Source: Pohlia nutans (Eukaryota > Streptophyta > Bryopsida > Bryales > Mniaceae). From it: a stretch of DNA of 64,000 nucleotides. The translations under genes and the position numbers were made by a program. Below are positions 54,801 through 64,000 of this stretch, piece after piece. The stretch spans positions 21,242,820 to 21,306,819 of the forward strand of contig CM040103.1 in assembly GCA_022496805.1 (NCBI GenBank). Direction: 5' to 3'. How positions within the stretch are numbered: position 1 is the first letter of the stretch; the number at the start of each line of letters is the position of its first letter. Below the pieces are notes generated by a model. The model worked only from the letters and a program-made list of their open reading frames with translations, had not been told where the DNA came from and ran no database searches.

Positions 54801-55977
54801 AGGAGCCTGCCAAATCACCAACAAAAGAAAATCTACTTAAAATCTACTCGAATTTACTAAAAAAAAAACAGGAGCCACCTGGTGGCCTTGGGGTTAAAAC
54901 AAGCCTTTGCATGTAAAGACCCCTCCCACACACCACATTATCATTCACTGTAACAAACTTTCAAACTGTGAAAAAATTGGGACCCCAATCTTTGCTTGAT
55001 AAGGGAGTTCAAAAACTGGTTTGAGTGTATGAATTTTACTAACCGGAATTGGTTACTAACGAAATATTGTTAGTAAATTGGTGCTATATTCACACTCACT
55101 AACTGACGCTGGGTTTACATTCAATTACCTTAACTCCCCACTTTTGGATAAAGGAACTATGCCATACCAATGATTTGAAGTGCTGACCCTGAAAAAACTG
55201 GTTTGAATGTAGCAACTTTAACTAACCGGAATTGGTTACTAACAAAGCACTGTTAGTAAATTGGTGCTAATTCACACTCACTAACTGACGCTGGATTTAC
55301 ATTCAGTTCCCTTAACTCCCCACTTTTGGATAAATGAACTAATGATTTGAAGTGCTCACCCTGCAACTAAATTAGCTAACTTAGTTCACTTTCATTGGAA
55401 CTCTAATTCCACATTGTGAGTAGGAAGCTACACTAAAATTGTGATTTAGTAGCCGGGACACTATTTCTCCTCACGCAGACATGAATTCATCGCTGAACAC
55501 AAAATCTCACAACTTTACTGGGAGTTCAATCCAAGCTGACTACTACCTAATCGCCATATCACATAATATCCAAGTCTCCTCTACAACAGAGCCCTTAATC
55601 ACACTGAGATTACCCTAATCAACACTCCCTAATTCAACCGAATTCTGTTACTAAAACTGAACAAATTATACTGAAGAGCCGTTGAGTAAAGCACCGGTGC
55701 AGCGACTTCCACGTGTCGGAGGCCAAAACCTAAAGATGGGGTAATAAGGCTTTACTTTGCACAATCATCCCATGGTTTTGTGTAGTAGTAGTAGTAGTAA
55801 TCCATCCCTTACTAGGGTTAGTGGAAATAATTGGATACTGACCTCATCTCTGTTGGCAGGTTTGTCCTTCCAGAAACACGCCCAGTTGCCACAGATGACG
55901 AAGTAGCGTTTCCGCGGGTTGGTCATCATCAACCTGTTGGACTCTATCAAGTACAGCCATCCTTCCATGCTTTCCAT
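41642..55977 (-). CDS. EDR2-like PH-START-DUF1336 lipid-binding protein
   Basis: Nineteen exons give 763 aa: 55977-55843, 54806-54612, 53644-53580, 53301-53201, 52387-52295, 51911-51862, 51739-51636, 51067-50972, 50503-50439, 50255-50184, 49010-48852, 48412-48105, 47180-47117, 45685-45513, 44912-44793, 44652-44599, 43654-43415, 42418-42317 and 41737-41642. The PH domain is at ~4-110 (EGWLYLIESNR, KRYFVICGNWACFWKDKP, ARSSEEAAKWMEAFKEAAEQ). The START domain is at ~185-400 (PWTLFGCRNGLRLFRE, WDFCYLKGRVIEHIDGHSDI, RDLLVHRYWRREDDGSY, GGYVISPLP). The EDR2_C/DUF1336 domain is at ~545-755 (FLIRGKRYLQDRKK, DDRYRNAGFKLIPHIAKGSW, VVNLVLGYLSTLVIELAFLI). The N-terminus resembles the At2g28320/At3g54800 branch more than EDR2 itself. 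EDR2 in Arabidopsis restrains pathogen-induced cell death; the role here is inferred. The start is the first in-frame ATG; an upstream in-frame stretch lacks ATG. Introns 1, 2, 4-6 and 10-18 carry repeats. Confidence 0.93.
41893..42204. mobile_element. TTAA MITE, subfamily B (EDR2-like intron 18)
   Basis: It runs from ACCCCTAAACATACCAACC to GGACGTTTAGGGGTTAA. The left TTAA is mutated. Interior blocks include TGTACATGAGAAGACC and CCAGTTTTTGGACGC. Confidence 0.65.
42738..42796. repeat. (TA)n microsatellite, EDR2-like intron 17
   Basis: About 28 TA units in an uninterrupted run. Confidence 0.9.
43007..43325. mobile_element. ATAACATTCAGTAGCC-ended MITE (intron 17)
   Basis: Both ends are intact and the interior is co-linear with the inner part of 38670-39340, though ~70 bp shorter because it has fewer TTTGATTCA-type repeats. 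Confidence 0.75.
43733..44054. mobile_element. TTAA MITE, subfamily B (intron 16)
   Basis: It runs from CCCCTAAACGTACCGATCC to GGACGTTTAGGGGTTAA and is the cleanest copy of the subfamily apart from a mutated left TTAA. Confidence 0.7.
44362..44591. mobile_element. Stowaway MITE next to a 5' splice site (intron 16)
   Basis: It starts CTCCCTCCATTTCATAATAA after a TA. The complementary end is worn (GGACTCTTATCATAGAAG). It ends about 7 bases from the exon 16 donor at 44598. Confidence 0.6.
44951..45160. mobile_element. TTAA MITE, subfamily E (intron 14)
   Basis: It starts TTAACCCCAAAGGACCAAG. The interior has TTCTTCACTGATATACAATT and AAAACGATGAATCC; the right end is eroded. Confidence 0.5.
45777..45982. 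mobile_element. Stowaway MITE (intron 13)
   Basis: It runs from CTCCATCCGTTTCATAATAAG to CTTATTATGAAAGAGACAGAG with TA on both sides. Confidence 0.7.
46086..46250. repeat. Two-copy dispersed repeat (intron 13)
   Basis: It shares ACTAATTATCCCATTTAGT at one end and TTTTACAAAATAGTGCGTG at the other with 52711-52885 (intron 4), in the same orientation. Probably a small MITE. Confidence 0.6.
46265..46841. mobile_element. TTAA MITE, subfamily F (intron 13)
   Basis: 577 bp, TTAACCCCTAAACGTCC at the left and GGACGTTTAGGGGTTAA at the right: perfect 17-bp inverted ends including the TTAA. The interior differs from subfamilies A-E. Confidence 0.8.
47347..47817. mobile_element. TTAA MITE, subfamily E (intron 12)
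   Basis: It starts TTAACCCCTAAAAAGACCC and ends CTTTTGGGGGTTTTAA. Inside is an extra inverted pair (CCGCCATGTTGGGACTCTTTG / CAAAGAGTCCCAATATGGCGG) at ~47660-47765. Confidence 0.6.
47814..48045. mobile_element. TTAA MITE, subfamily D (intron 12)
   Basis: It runs from TTAACCCCTAAACGTCCC to ACATTTAGGGGTTAA. It shares its first TTAA with the preceding element and is the reverse of 28719-28951. Confidence 0.75.
48449..48665. mobile_element. TTAA MITE, subfamily E (intron 11)
   Basis: It starts TTAACCCCTAAAGGACC, followed by AAGGATTCATGG. The right end is not clear. Confidence 0.5.
49025..49217. mobile_element. TTAA MITE, subfamily G (intron 10)
   Basis: It ends GGCTCTCTGGGTTAA, and the interior (CATGTCGACGTGAATTTTAA, GGAGGTGTGGAAC) matches 62157-62363. 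Its last TTAA opens the next element. The left end is uncertain. Confidence 0.5.
49214..49680. mobile_element. TTAA MITE with nested Stowaway (intron 10)
   Basis: It starts TTAACCCTTAAAAGGCCC and ends GGGCCGTTTCAAGGGTTGA. A Stowaway at 49319-49556 splits it. Confidence 0.6.
49319..49556. mobile_element. Stowaway MITE (intron 10)
   Basis: Textbook ends CTCCCTCCGTCCCAAAGTTG and CTTTGGGACGGAGGGAG, flanked by TA at both sides. Stowaway elements are moved by plant mariner-like transposases. Confidence 0.9.
51250..51476. mobile_element. TTAA MITE, subfamily E (intron 7)
   Basis: It runs from TTAATCCAGAAACGACCAAG to CGTATGGTCCTTTAGGAATTAA. TTAA is present at both ends and the TIRs are diverged. 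Confidence 0.55.
52076..52265. repeat. Tandem repeat, three ~62-bp units (intron 5)
   Basis: Units share AAATTTGGTGCCATTTGAAT, then TAGTTTTCACAATATGACT. The unit is the subfamily E interior, so one relic has been amplified locally. Confidence 0.75.
52711..52885. repeat. Two-copy dispersed repeat (intron 4)
   Basis: Partner of 46086-46250. The same end blocks are present. Confidence 0.6.
53616..54540. repeat. Tandem repeat of ~230 bp covering the exon 3 acceptor (intron 2)
   Basis: Units share ATGGCATGTTTCTGAACACC-type and GCTCTAAAATCTAGGACAGG blocks and begin with a copy of the first ~28 bases of exon 3 plus its acceptor. Copies of the exon start are at ~53849-53882, 54102-54115 (partial), 54329-54361 and 54508-54533. 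Confidence 0.75.
55015..55363. repeat. Tandem duplication, ~178-bp unit (intron 1)
   Basis: Two units share AACCGGAATTGGTTACTAAC, TTCACACTCACTAACTGACG and CTTAACTCCCCACTTTTGGA. Confidence 0.8.
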
Positions 55978-57230
55978 CCACACAGAAAACCCCTCTTTCC
56001 GCACGAGGTCCCGTACTAAAAAGCTCTCTACTAAAGAGGGTAATTCATAGATTTCTCTAATCCGCGCCTTCCCATAGTTTTACACTTCCCACTGCAACAA
56101 ACCCAAAAAAAGCATTGTGAGCAACCAAAACACCAACAAAAATGGCTATATATTCAGACAACAAACGCACTGTTTGAACACCAGATCCAACTCTCAGATC
56201 AGAGACTGCAATCGAAAACAGAAAGAAAACGATCACCGAAGAACACAAGAATGTGAAGCGATCATCGCAACAAACCACCAACTACGAATCACAAAACCTA
56301 TTCATTAGAAACACTACGAAATTCAAGCTCTGTAACGAAACCCACCGACTACGAATCACGTCGTTTTAGAAACCTATTCATTAGAAACACTTCAAAACTC
56401 AATCTCTGTTGTAAACAGGAACGAAAACCACAGACTACGAATCACGTCGTTTACAAACCTATTCATTAGAAACACTTCAAAATTCAAGCTCTGTTGTAAA
56501 CAAGAACGAACCCCACCGACTACGAATCACGTCGTTTACAAACCTAGTCACGAGAAACACACTCGCAAACGAAAATTCGGGCGAACCTCTAAAACAGATC
56601 TAGAAGAAAAGGAACTCGCAATCCACGAAACTGACGAGATCAGCAAACACACAAGTTCGAGTTGGGCTAGTGAGTAGAGTAGAGTAGAGTAGCTTGCTAG
56701 TACCGGTGAGTGAGTGAGTTTCTATACTTTCTAATTGAAGTTCACTTGTTCGTTGTCGATCACGACTGTTGCCAGGCAATGAACCGCAACGGCTGCTGGC
56801 AATGAACAACAACAACAACACGATGCCAGCCAGCCAGCTAGCCAGCGATGGAAACAGGAAGAAGCTTCAAAAGCGGGACCACCGAATGATGTATCAAGGT
56901 GCGACCTCGTGGAGGGGGGTGAGGGTCCAAGGAAAAGGGGCTTTGCCAGAGGATTCAAAAGGAATGTTTGGCAATTGGACAAGTGCTGCGTTCAGTCAGT
57001 TTCATTTATGCGGAAAGATAAAGAAAACTAGACTATGAAGTTGCATTTACTGATGGGATTGCTTGAGGTAAGTTAACTTAGTTGTAGCCTTCACTGCAAC
57101 AGGCCTGCAGAGGACTACTGTTATGAATGAATGCTGTGGCAGGAGTTACTGGAGCGGAGGAGCAGGTGAGATCTGAGAAGATCAAGGCTCCCAGGGCGGG
57201 ACTTGGGGAATGAATCTCAGGGTGAGAATA
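55978..57230. promoter_or_regulatory. Upstream/leader region of the EDR2-like gene
   Basis: It includes three tandem ~88-bp units at ~56290-56560 (sharing GACTACGAATCACGTCGTTT and AAACCTATTCATTAGAAACA) and short AGAGT, CAA and CAGC microsatellites at 56670-56850. It probably contains an untranslated exon and intron. No separate gene is supported. Confidence 0.4.
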
Positions 57231-57512
57231 AGGTCGAGACACCTAAAACCGATAACTTAAGCTACCTACACTATTTCTGGACCAGCTATTAATAGGGTGA
57301 TATTTTTCCCGGGTTGGAAGTTAGTTTTTGCGGAGAATGCAAATTTTTCCATGAATTATTTCCCAATATTGAAATTTGTACAATTTTTCAAAGTGAAAAG
57401 TACTTCAGAACCCATAACCGATATGTACAAATGAGGTACATCTGTTCTTTCACAATCTAGAAATTAGAATATATCCGTTTTTGGTCACCTGTCGGTTATG
57501 ATGTCTCTACCT
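57231..57512. mobile_element. TA-flanked MITE, AGGTAGAG family
   Basis: It runs from AGGTCGAGACACC to GATGTCTCTACCT with TA on each side. Inner blocks AAAACCGATA / CGGTTATG continue the inverted repeat. Confidence 0.6.
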
Positions 57513-57550
57513 TAACTTAAGTCAAGCCTTTTTTTAGCTGACGAAATGCC

Positions 57551-57986
57551 GGGACTGCTGGCTGGAAAGTGAAAGAACCAAATTCTCATGTAAACTGTTG
57601 TTCATTCATGTTGACATATTTTCATCCGTGTTGAGCCGATTTTTCATTCGGTTGTGATGGAAGTGTTGTTTGGTGCCAATTGTTTGAGAAGTGGAAGAAC
57701 TCAGTTTTGGACCAAATTTCCGGTAAAATGTTTCATCCATGTTGACATATTTTCATCCGTTTCGAGCCAATTTTTCATTCGGTTGTGATGGAAGTGTTGT
57801 TTGGTGCCATCTGTTTGAGAAGTGAAAAAAACGGGACTGACGAAATGGGACTGCTGGAACTCAGTTTTGGACCAAATTCTCGGTAACTGTTCATCCATGG
57901 TGACATGTTTTCATCCGTTTCAGCCAGTTTTCATTCAGTTGTGATGAAAGTGTTGTTTGGTGCCACCTGTTTGAGGAGTGAAAGAA
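57551..57986. repeat. Tandem repeat, three units of ~130-160 bp
   Basis: Units share TTTTCATCCGTTT, CATTCGGTTGTGATGGAAGTG and TTTGGTGCCA. No coding function is evident. Confidence 0.75.
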
Positions 57987-60977
57987 ATTGTAGTGTAGAA
58001 ATCCCTGTTGAGGCTGAGTGCCACTCATGTTCTTTTTTTGGCTCTATTTCTCCTTTGAGGTATCACCATGGGTTTTGTCCAATGTAAGGTAACAAAAAGT
58101 AGATTCTTGGGGGAAATAACAAGCAGCTACAGTAGTTGCGTAGTATTTACTTTAGATTTACTTGTATGGTTGTGTAGTCTCTTCCCTGGTAGGGTAGAGA
58201 TAATAAATGCAAAATATGAGAAGAAGTTTTTCCATAGATTTTAACTCTTGAACGTCCTTTTTCAATTTAGAAAGAAAGGAGTATTTTTGAGTTTTAACCT
58301 CAAAATATAGAAGTAATTACATTCCGAAAATGTAGGTACTTACTATTCTTGTTGTTCATGATATTTGGAAACAAAGTGCATCAAAATGTTTCTTCATTAT
58401 TAGCAATTTATGGTCAAAGTGGTTTGAAAACTGAGCAAAACTAAGGGTTGCTTTGAATTAAGAGTTGGATCCGTTCATTCTTGAATCCAGTTCAAAAAAA
58501 AATTAGCTCTTCTTAGCTTTAGGCCCAATCTCAAAATCTCAAAATAATAATATTAGAATGGAGCCCGTCCTTCCGATGTGTAAAGGCGTTGGGCCCAAGA
58601 ATCGGGTTCATTGTATAAATTCTTTGGAACTTTCAATCCATATTTTTCACTATGTCCCTAGTGTTTTTTAACAAAAATAAATAAAATTTATTGAAATGTT
58701 CATTTTTAGCAAGATTAGGGTCAACTAATTGACTTCTTGCATTTTTTTTCTAATTTGAATAGAGTGGTGACGCAACTCATATGTCAATTCATAGGCTCAT
58801 TTGTTGAGACTTGAATTAGATGACAATTTAATGCACGTGGCACACCATTAGTTATTTTTGGAAGCATTATAGCTAACTATGAGTTCTTAAAAACTTGGGG
58901 TTGTATTAAAAGATTAGCATTTTGTTTAGAGGTTGTTGGTTTTTACATCATGCAAATCATTGTGTTTAAGAGAACGTTATACATGTTCAAGTATGAAAGT
59001 AAAATGTTGGAATTTTACTCACACGTTGTTTGTAATATTATGAATCCTGTGTATGCAATTTGTGTGCTCATTATACCTTTTGTATAAACGTTGTTGCAAC
59101 GACTTCGTAACGTTCTAGTTCTTGTTTAGTGTTATGTTTGAGTGTTAGAACGATCAATAACATTGTTTTTGCATGTTAAATGCTTATTGTGTGGAATATG
59201 ACAAGGATTTGTTAATCACATACCTTTGCATTATCATTGTGTTGTGTTGCGCAGTAGGGATGTATTCATGTTTTGCGTGTAAATATTTTAGAATACTATT
59301 AGACTAACGCAACGGTGTGTATATATATATATATAACTCATGAGGGAACTGATAGACCAAGAGTCTATGATTCCAAGTTAGTTAAAACACCAAAGTAAAT
59401 GCTTTAACAATACGACACATTGTTGTTACAACAGAGTATGTAGAGACTATGCATGAACAATGTTATTATTATAATACATAACGTTTTGTAAGCATGCTAA
59501 CACAAATGTTTATCACAATTAAAAGAACTAAAAGGAGGGTACCATTCCCGGTTATCCGGTACCATTACTCACAAGCCAATTGTCTCACATACCCATATGC
59601 AAATACATCAAAATAGTAACTCGATATAAAAATATTTATACATTATACTCTTGGTCTAGTCTTTCTAACGTTAAGCAACTATATAATGTTGAAGCTAAAA
59701 CAAGTATAGTGTTTGTATTCATATTTGAAGGTATATGTATCTTTTAAAATTCACTAGGAGACTAAACTCTTAGAGAATACCATATCAATGCTCCAGTAAC
59801 ATTACAATCTAAAATTTCCATAGCAAAGGAAATGATACCAATAAAAGCATGTTATTAAACAAATAGAATATTGCACAAATTTTTGGTAAATGTTTATATT
59901 GGACAATTCTATTTTTGGAAAATGTTAATTATTTGGCACAAATGTGTTGAAAAAACTATTAAGGTATCTTTTACAGTCAAGAAAAAAACAACTGTTGAAC
60001 TTGCTATGAATGTACAATACTCTTTACGATAAAAGAATAGTAATTTGTGAATTATTATTAGTAATGCCTCTCGTAAATACCATGGGCCACAATATATAAT
60101 GCTTTCAGTGCACTCCATTATGATCTTTTACAACATTTACATTTTATTCTTCATTTATAATGATCCTATATAAGTGCCCATAGTCCACACTCTATGACTA
60201 TTAATATAATCAAATCCATATGATTTCAATTTGCAAGGCTCTCTCTCTACCATTTAGTGCTTTCAACCCAAATTCAGGTACAATTACCTTCTGTGCCAAA
60301 TCATAAAGAAAACAGGCGCAGAATTGGGGTATGGGGTGTTGGAGCAAAATATTCTTGGAATATTTGTCATGTTAGCACTGCCACGTGACAATTTAAGGTT
60401 TGGGATTTTTGGGGTTTTATGGTTTAGGATTTGACATCTAGGTTTTAGAAAATGAAATTAAAGGCTTACGATTTGAAGTTTAGGATATATTTTTGTTGAC
60501 GTTAGGAAATGTTGTACAAATATTCTCTAAGTACCCCGCACTCAGGAACTGCAGCCTATGCATTCCGTGCACCAATTCCACACCACGTAGTAGTTGACCC
60601 TGGTTGGAAAACTGGTATTAGTTGGAGCTTTGAGCTTTTCTGTTATCATTGCTGCTTTTGCTTTTTCTTTTAGGGTGCTTGGGATCCCTAAGAAACAGAA
60701 AACAAGAGTCATCATTCGTCCCTAGTAACTCATGTCCTACATCAATTGACAACTCACCATACATGTGTTCTATTGATTGAGTTAAGTTTAAATGAGGCCA
60801 ACTGAACCTTCAAATCTCAAATGCCTGCAATGATGTTGCATGGGATGAGACAGAAGTTAACTTAACTCTTAACCATTTCAGGCACCCCGTCCATATAATG
60901 GACAACTGACAGATTGCAACCTTTCTCTTCCCTACATTTTCTACACTTTTTCGTTATAATTAAATTGTGGTCTCGTT
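57987..60977. other. Gene-poor AT-rich intergenic sequence
   Basis: Nothing recognisable apart from a short (TA)n near 59320-59333. No ORF longer than ~70 codons has coding character. Confidence 0.5.
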
Positions 60978-61345
60978 TTAACCCTTAAACGTCAAGAGGG
61001 CTTGGGCGGGGCAGCCCAGAAGGCATTTAAGTTTTTGAAGGAAAAAAAATAAAAAACGAATAACGAAAAAAAAGCAGAAACGGCTTTGTTGGGCACTGTT
61101 GGCCAGCACTATAGCATTGCTGCCCCAACCTCAAAAACCTATTCAATTTGATAACTTTGATTGCTTACCAACGATTCCTTAATTTCTCAAATGAGGCACT
61201 AATTTGGAATTAAGATCGCTCTTTTTGTACCTTTTCAACGCACAAATTCTTACTTGATTTGGTTGAGAAAATTCACTTTTTTCTTCATTATTCTCTTTTG
61301 AATAAGCCCATGGGACTTACCTTGACATTAAAGGTTAAGGGTTAA
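60978..61345. mobile_element. TTAA MITE, subfamily C
   Basis: It starts TTAACCCTTAAACGTCAAG and ends AAGGTTAAGGGTTAA. It is co-linear with 22654-23101 but ~80 bp shorter. Confidence 0.7.
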
Positions 61346-62156
61346 AAGGGTATATGTTTTAATTGCTCCAGTATGCTATGCTCAAATCCAACATCAGCCT
61401 AGATTCTAAAATCTATACTGAATACCCATCCTTCATTGGTGAAAACGTCCAGACCACCAAATGTGAAGCCTGCTACTCATGTGACATAGACAGTTGATTT
61501 GACTAACATTTCATACATCACACGAGAAACACGGGAATGTCGGACCGGCCAGCCGGCGGGGCTAGGTTCAATTTCAGGAATGTGAGTGCCCACAGTAATT
61601 TGAGGAAGTGACTATGAAGGTGTGTATGATTGAATGGTCAGTGGGGATTGCACTTGAGCCAATGGGGATACCGTAACTGATGTCATTGACTTAATGAATT
61701 GTGGATTGATATCCAGCACCCAACACGCCTGCCAACTCAGAAAAAGAACTCACTGCCCGCCTCGTCCTTGCAATTCCCACCAGACTGACGACGGTTTTCC
61801 ATTGAGCATCTGCACCTTCCCAAACTTAATGTTCTGATAAGTGAATTATTTTCAATGTTTTTTGGGTGATGTTTTTTCGAGTGTTTTTTTAAAAAACTCT
61901 CTGTTGAAATTAGGGATACTACTAATAGTATCAAACCGTACGAATATAAGCATAGCTTAATGAAACAAGTCTCAGTTAAATTTTGGTAAGATCGGACCAA
62001 TCGGATCTTTGTGTCTTTCTATAACTATTGTCCGATCATAGCTCTTTCTTTCTTCTGATTCCTACATTTGATTGTGGATTGCTCCACAAGTGTTTAATTT
62101 ATGCGCAAGCTAGGAATCAAGCCTCCCTTTTTTTATCACCTTTCCAATGCACCAAT

Positions 62157-62363
62157 TCATTTCAATTTCAATACATTTTGACATTTGTTGTAACTAGAAA
62201 GTTCCAAATCGAGACCCCAATATCTCATTAGAATCATGTCAACGTGAATTTTAACTACACGTTTGATCTTAAACCCATGGGAGGTGTGGAACCATGCCAA
62301 ACACAATGGAATAATGTTGTATAATATTTGTCGGAAAGGGGTCTTTGCACCTTTAAGGGTTAA
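62157..62363. mobile_element. TTAA MITE, subfamily G
   Basis: It ends CACCTTTAAGGGTTAA. The interior (AATCATGTCAACGTGAATTTT, GGAGGTGTGGAACC) matches 49025-49217. The left end is eroded. Confidence 0.5.
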
Positions 62364-62429
62364 AACGAAGCAAGAATACATGACCTGCAGCTGAAAAAAG
62401 AAGCAAAATACGTAGTTATGTTGACTAGA

Positions 62430-62758
62430 GCAACCCCTAAATGTACCAACCCTTTGCACAAAAGTAGATTCTAGCCTCAAAAGTAGATATTGACATGACT
62501 CAAATGTACACGAGGTGTACATGAGAAGACTATTGCAAGCATAAAATCTACCCGACAAATTTGACATACTTGTAGTTGAAGGCCTCTCCAATATTATCAA
62601 CAGCTCTCCATCACAAGAGATTCATTGTAATTGGTAAAGAATTTAATAGACTTACATAGGTGACTTGGATGAAAATCATCCGAGGTTGTATGAGAAAGTT
62701 ACAAGGCTTCAAATTTGTTCGTGATCCAGTTTCTGGACGCTGGAACGTTTAGGGGTTG
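62430..62758. mobile_element. TTAA MITE, subfamily B
   Basis: It runs from AACCCCTAAATGTACCAACC to GGAACGTTTAGGGGTTGA. The terminal TTAAs are mutated. Full interior as in 43733-44054. Confidence 0.65.
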
Positions 62759-62989
62759 ATATCCAAAAGTAACAACAATTTGTAACATTTCACTGTAACC
62801 AATAGGGTATGTAGTTTTTGCGTCACTCTCATTGTCATGTGGGTGGGACCTGAAAAGAACATACACGCCAATTCTTCAGTAGAATTAAGAGTAAAAACTT
62901 TATGGCACTCTAACTAAGCTTAACAGCCCCCTTTTGAAGATGAAAACGGGGAAAGAATATAGGGCTTGCAACTGTATTATGAGTATGTA

Positions 62990-64000
62990 CAGTGACTGCC
63001 AAAACTGAGTACGAACACAGCTTACTGAAATTTAACAAACAATGTAGGGAAATTGGATGCGTCAAAAATGAAACCATAAATTGCACAGGATTACCATTGC
63101 AATCAGTCATACTTCCATGGGGATTGAGGTCTATTACACACATGTATGCATGTTAAAAAAAAAGTAAAGTGAAGTTCAGTCCAAAACTCAGTTTTGCTCA
63201 CATTAGCTGGAACAAAGTTAAAAATTTGTCCACCTACCCTTAGCAACTATAACAGCTGCAATGCGCTTAAGCATGCTTTTATACAAGTTCTTACACTCAC
63301 TGGGAGTAATTGAAGCCCAACAATCTTCAACACGCTCCCACAATTCTAACATTCCTTTGGGAGGTCTCTCATATTGGTTGAGTCGACGTTTTAAAGTTGC
63401 CCACAAATGTTCGATCGGATTCAAGTCTGGAGATTGCGCCGGCCACTTCAAAAGAGTGAATTCTTGCGAATTCAGCCAACGGCGCACACTCTTGGATGTA
63501 TGCTTTGGGTCATTATCCTGTTGAAAAATCAAATTGGCAGGATCTAGATTGTATGTATGCAGTGTATGAACCAGTTCTCGCTCTAAAATTTCTCTATACA
63601 TGTACTGATCCATTCTTCCCTCAATCCTACACATCATACCAAGGCCACTCGGAGTCATGCAACCCCACATCATCACTCCCCCACCTCCAAAGTTGACAGT
63701 TTGTTGCACTATTCCAGCACTTCTACTCTGTCCATCACGAAACCAACACCAACTGCGACCATCAGAGTAAAATCGGTTGATTTTTGTTTCATCAGAAAAT
63801 ACTACACAATCCCAATCATCATCAGTCCAATGGCAATGACGTCTAGCAAATTCTAATTGTCCTTTAATTTGAAGAAGTGTGAGCTTTGGTTTCTTTTGCT
63901 TCACTTCACATTTCAAACCTGCTTTTCGTAACATTCTCCTCACAGTACTATCACTCATACCAACATGAAGCTCCTCTCAAGTAATTTCCAACTTTGTGTG
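62990..64000 (-). mobile_element. Tc1-like DD34E transposon, right edge truncated by the window
   Basis: The terminus CAGTGACTGCCAAAACTGAG at 62990 is preceded by TA (62988-62989), as in Tc1 elements. A subterminal inverted block (AAAACTCAGTTTTGCTCAC near 63184) repeats part of the terminus. The transposase lies inside on the minus strand. The other end is beyond the window. Confidence 0.8.
63218..63958 (-). CDS. Tc1 transposase (DDE_3, DD34E), 5' part interrupted
   Basis: 246 aa from an internal ATG. The N-terminal end is the tail of the HTH region (SDSTVRRMLRKAGLKCEVKQ). The catalytic triad is D in VVFSDETKIN, D in LIFQQDNDPKHTS and E in SPDLNPIEHLW. I count 34 residues between the second D and the E, the Tc1 signature. 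The conserved GGGGVMMWGC motif is present. The frame continues upstream but is cut by an in-frame TGA at about 63977-63979, so the full-length enzyme (usually ~340 aa) is probably not made from this copy. Plants mostly carry mariner-like DD39D transposases, so a DD34E type is unusual here. Confidence 0.9.
   Translation of the reverse strand: MSDSTVRRMLRKAGLKCEVKQKKPKLTLLQIKGQLEFARRHCHWTDDDWDCVVFSDETKINRFYSDGRSWCWFRDGQSRSAGIVQQTVNFGGGGVMMWGCMTPSGLGMMCRIEGRMDQYMYREILERELVHTLHTYNLDPANLIFQQDNDPKHTSKSVRRWLNSQEFTLLKWPAQSPDLNPIEHLWATLKRRLNQYERPPKGMLELWERVEDCWASITPSECKNLYKSMLKRIAAVIVAKGRWTNF

Noticed and set aside
55978..56004. GTG at 56004 as the EDR2-like start
   Set aside because: The ATG at 55977 begins right before the PH domain, as in relatives; GTG starts are not expected.

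Overview
This is a nuclear window from a land plant. The evidence is GT-AG introns in every multi-exon gene, plant-type families (a PH-START-DUF1336 protein of the EDR2 group, a HIT4-like protein, a plastid-type ClpS, SINA-like ligases), telo-box motifs and Stowaway MITEs. The species cannot be named. The gene sequences and a Tc1-type DD34E transposase make me lean to a seed-free or otherwise non-grass plant, but that is only a guess.

Layout: the 3' end of an unidentified gene (1-1169, +); a TDRD3-like OB-fold/RGG gene (8913-4021, -) that shares an upstream region with a single-exon HIT4-like gene (10039-10971, +); a ClpS1 adaptor gene (13393-11945, -); repeats and an orphan ORF (14-19 kb); two SINA-like genes in opposite orientation (21350-19965, - and 25443-26797, +) inside a tandem segmental duplication; a complete 18-exon MCM6 gene (29253-36390, +); a 19-exon PH-START-EDR2_C gene (55977-41642, -) whose introns are full of small transposons; a gene-poor tail (57-63 kb); and a Tc1 transposon running off the right edge. 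The exon models for TDRD3-like (460 aa), ClpS (155 aa), SINA left (291 aa) and right (285 aa), MCM6 (870 aa) and EDR2-like (763 aa) were built by hand. All keep frame across every junction.

The genes do not form a pathway. They are ordinary housekeeping or regulatory genes: DNA replication licensing, plastid protein quality control, a lipid-binding regulator, RNA/topoisomerase scaffolding and ubiquitin ligases.

The unusual content is mobile DNA. About two dozen short elements begin and end with TTAA plus CCCTAAACG-like inverted repeats and look like piggyBac-type MITEs. Neighbouring copies share a single TTAA in four places. Other families are a TA-flanked AGGTAGAG family, Stowaway elements, a MITE with ATAACATTCAGTAGCC ends, a CACTA-type MITE, solo LTRs, and a 990-bp fold-back with Tc1-like CAGT ends. 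Several nest inside each other, and the two SINA loci act as natural empty-site controls for some insertions.
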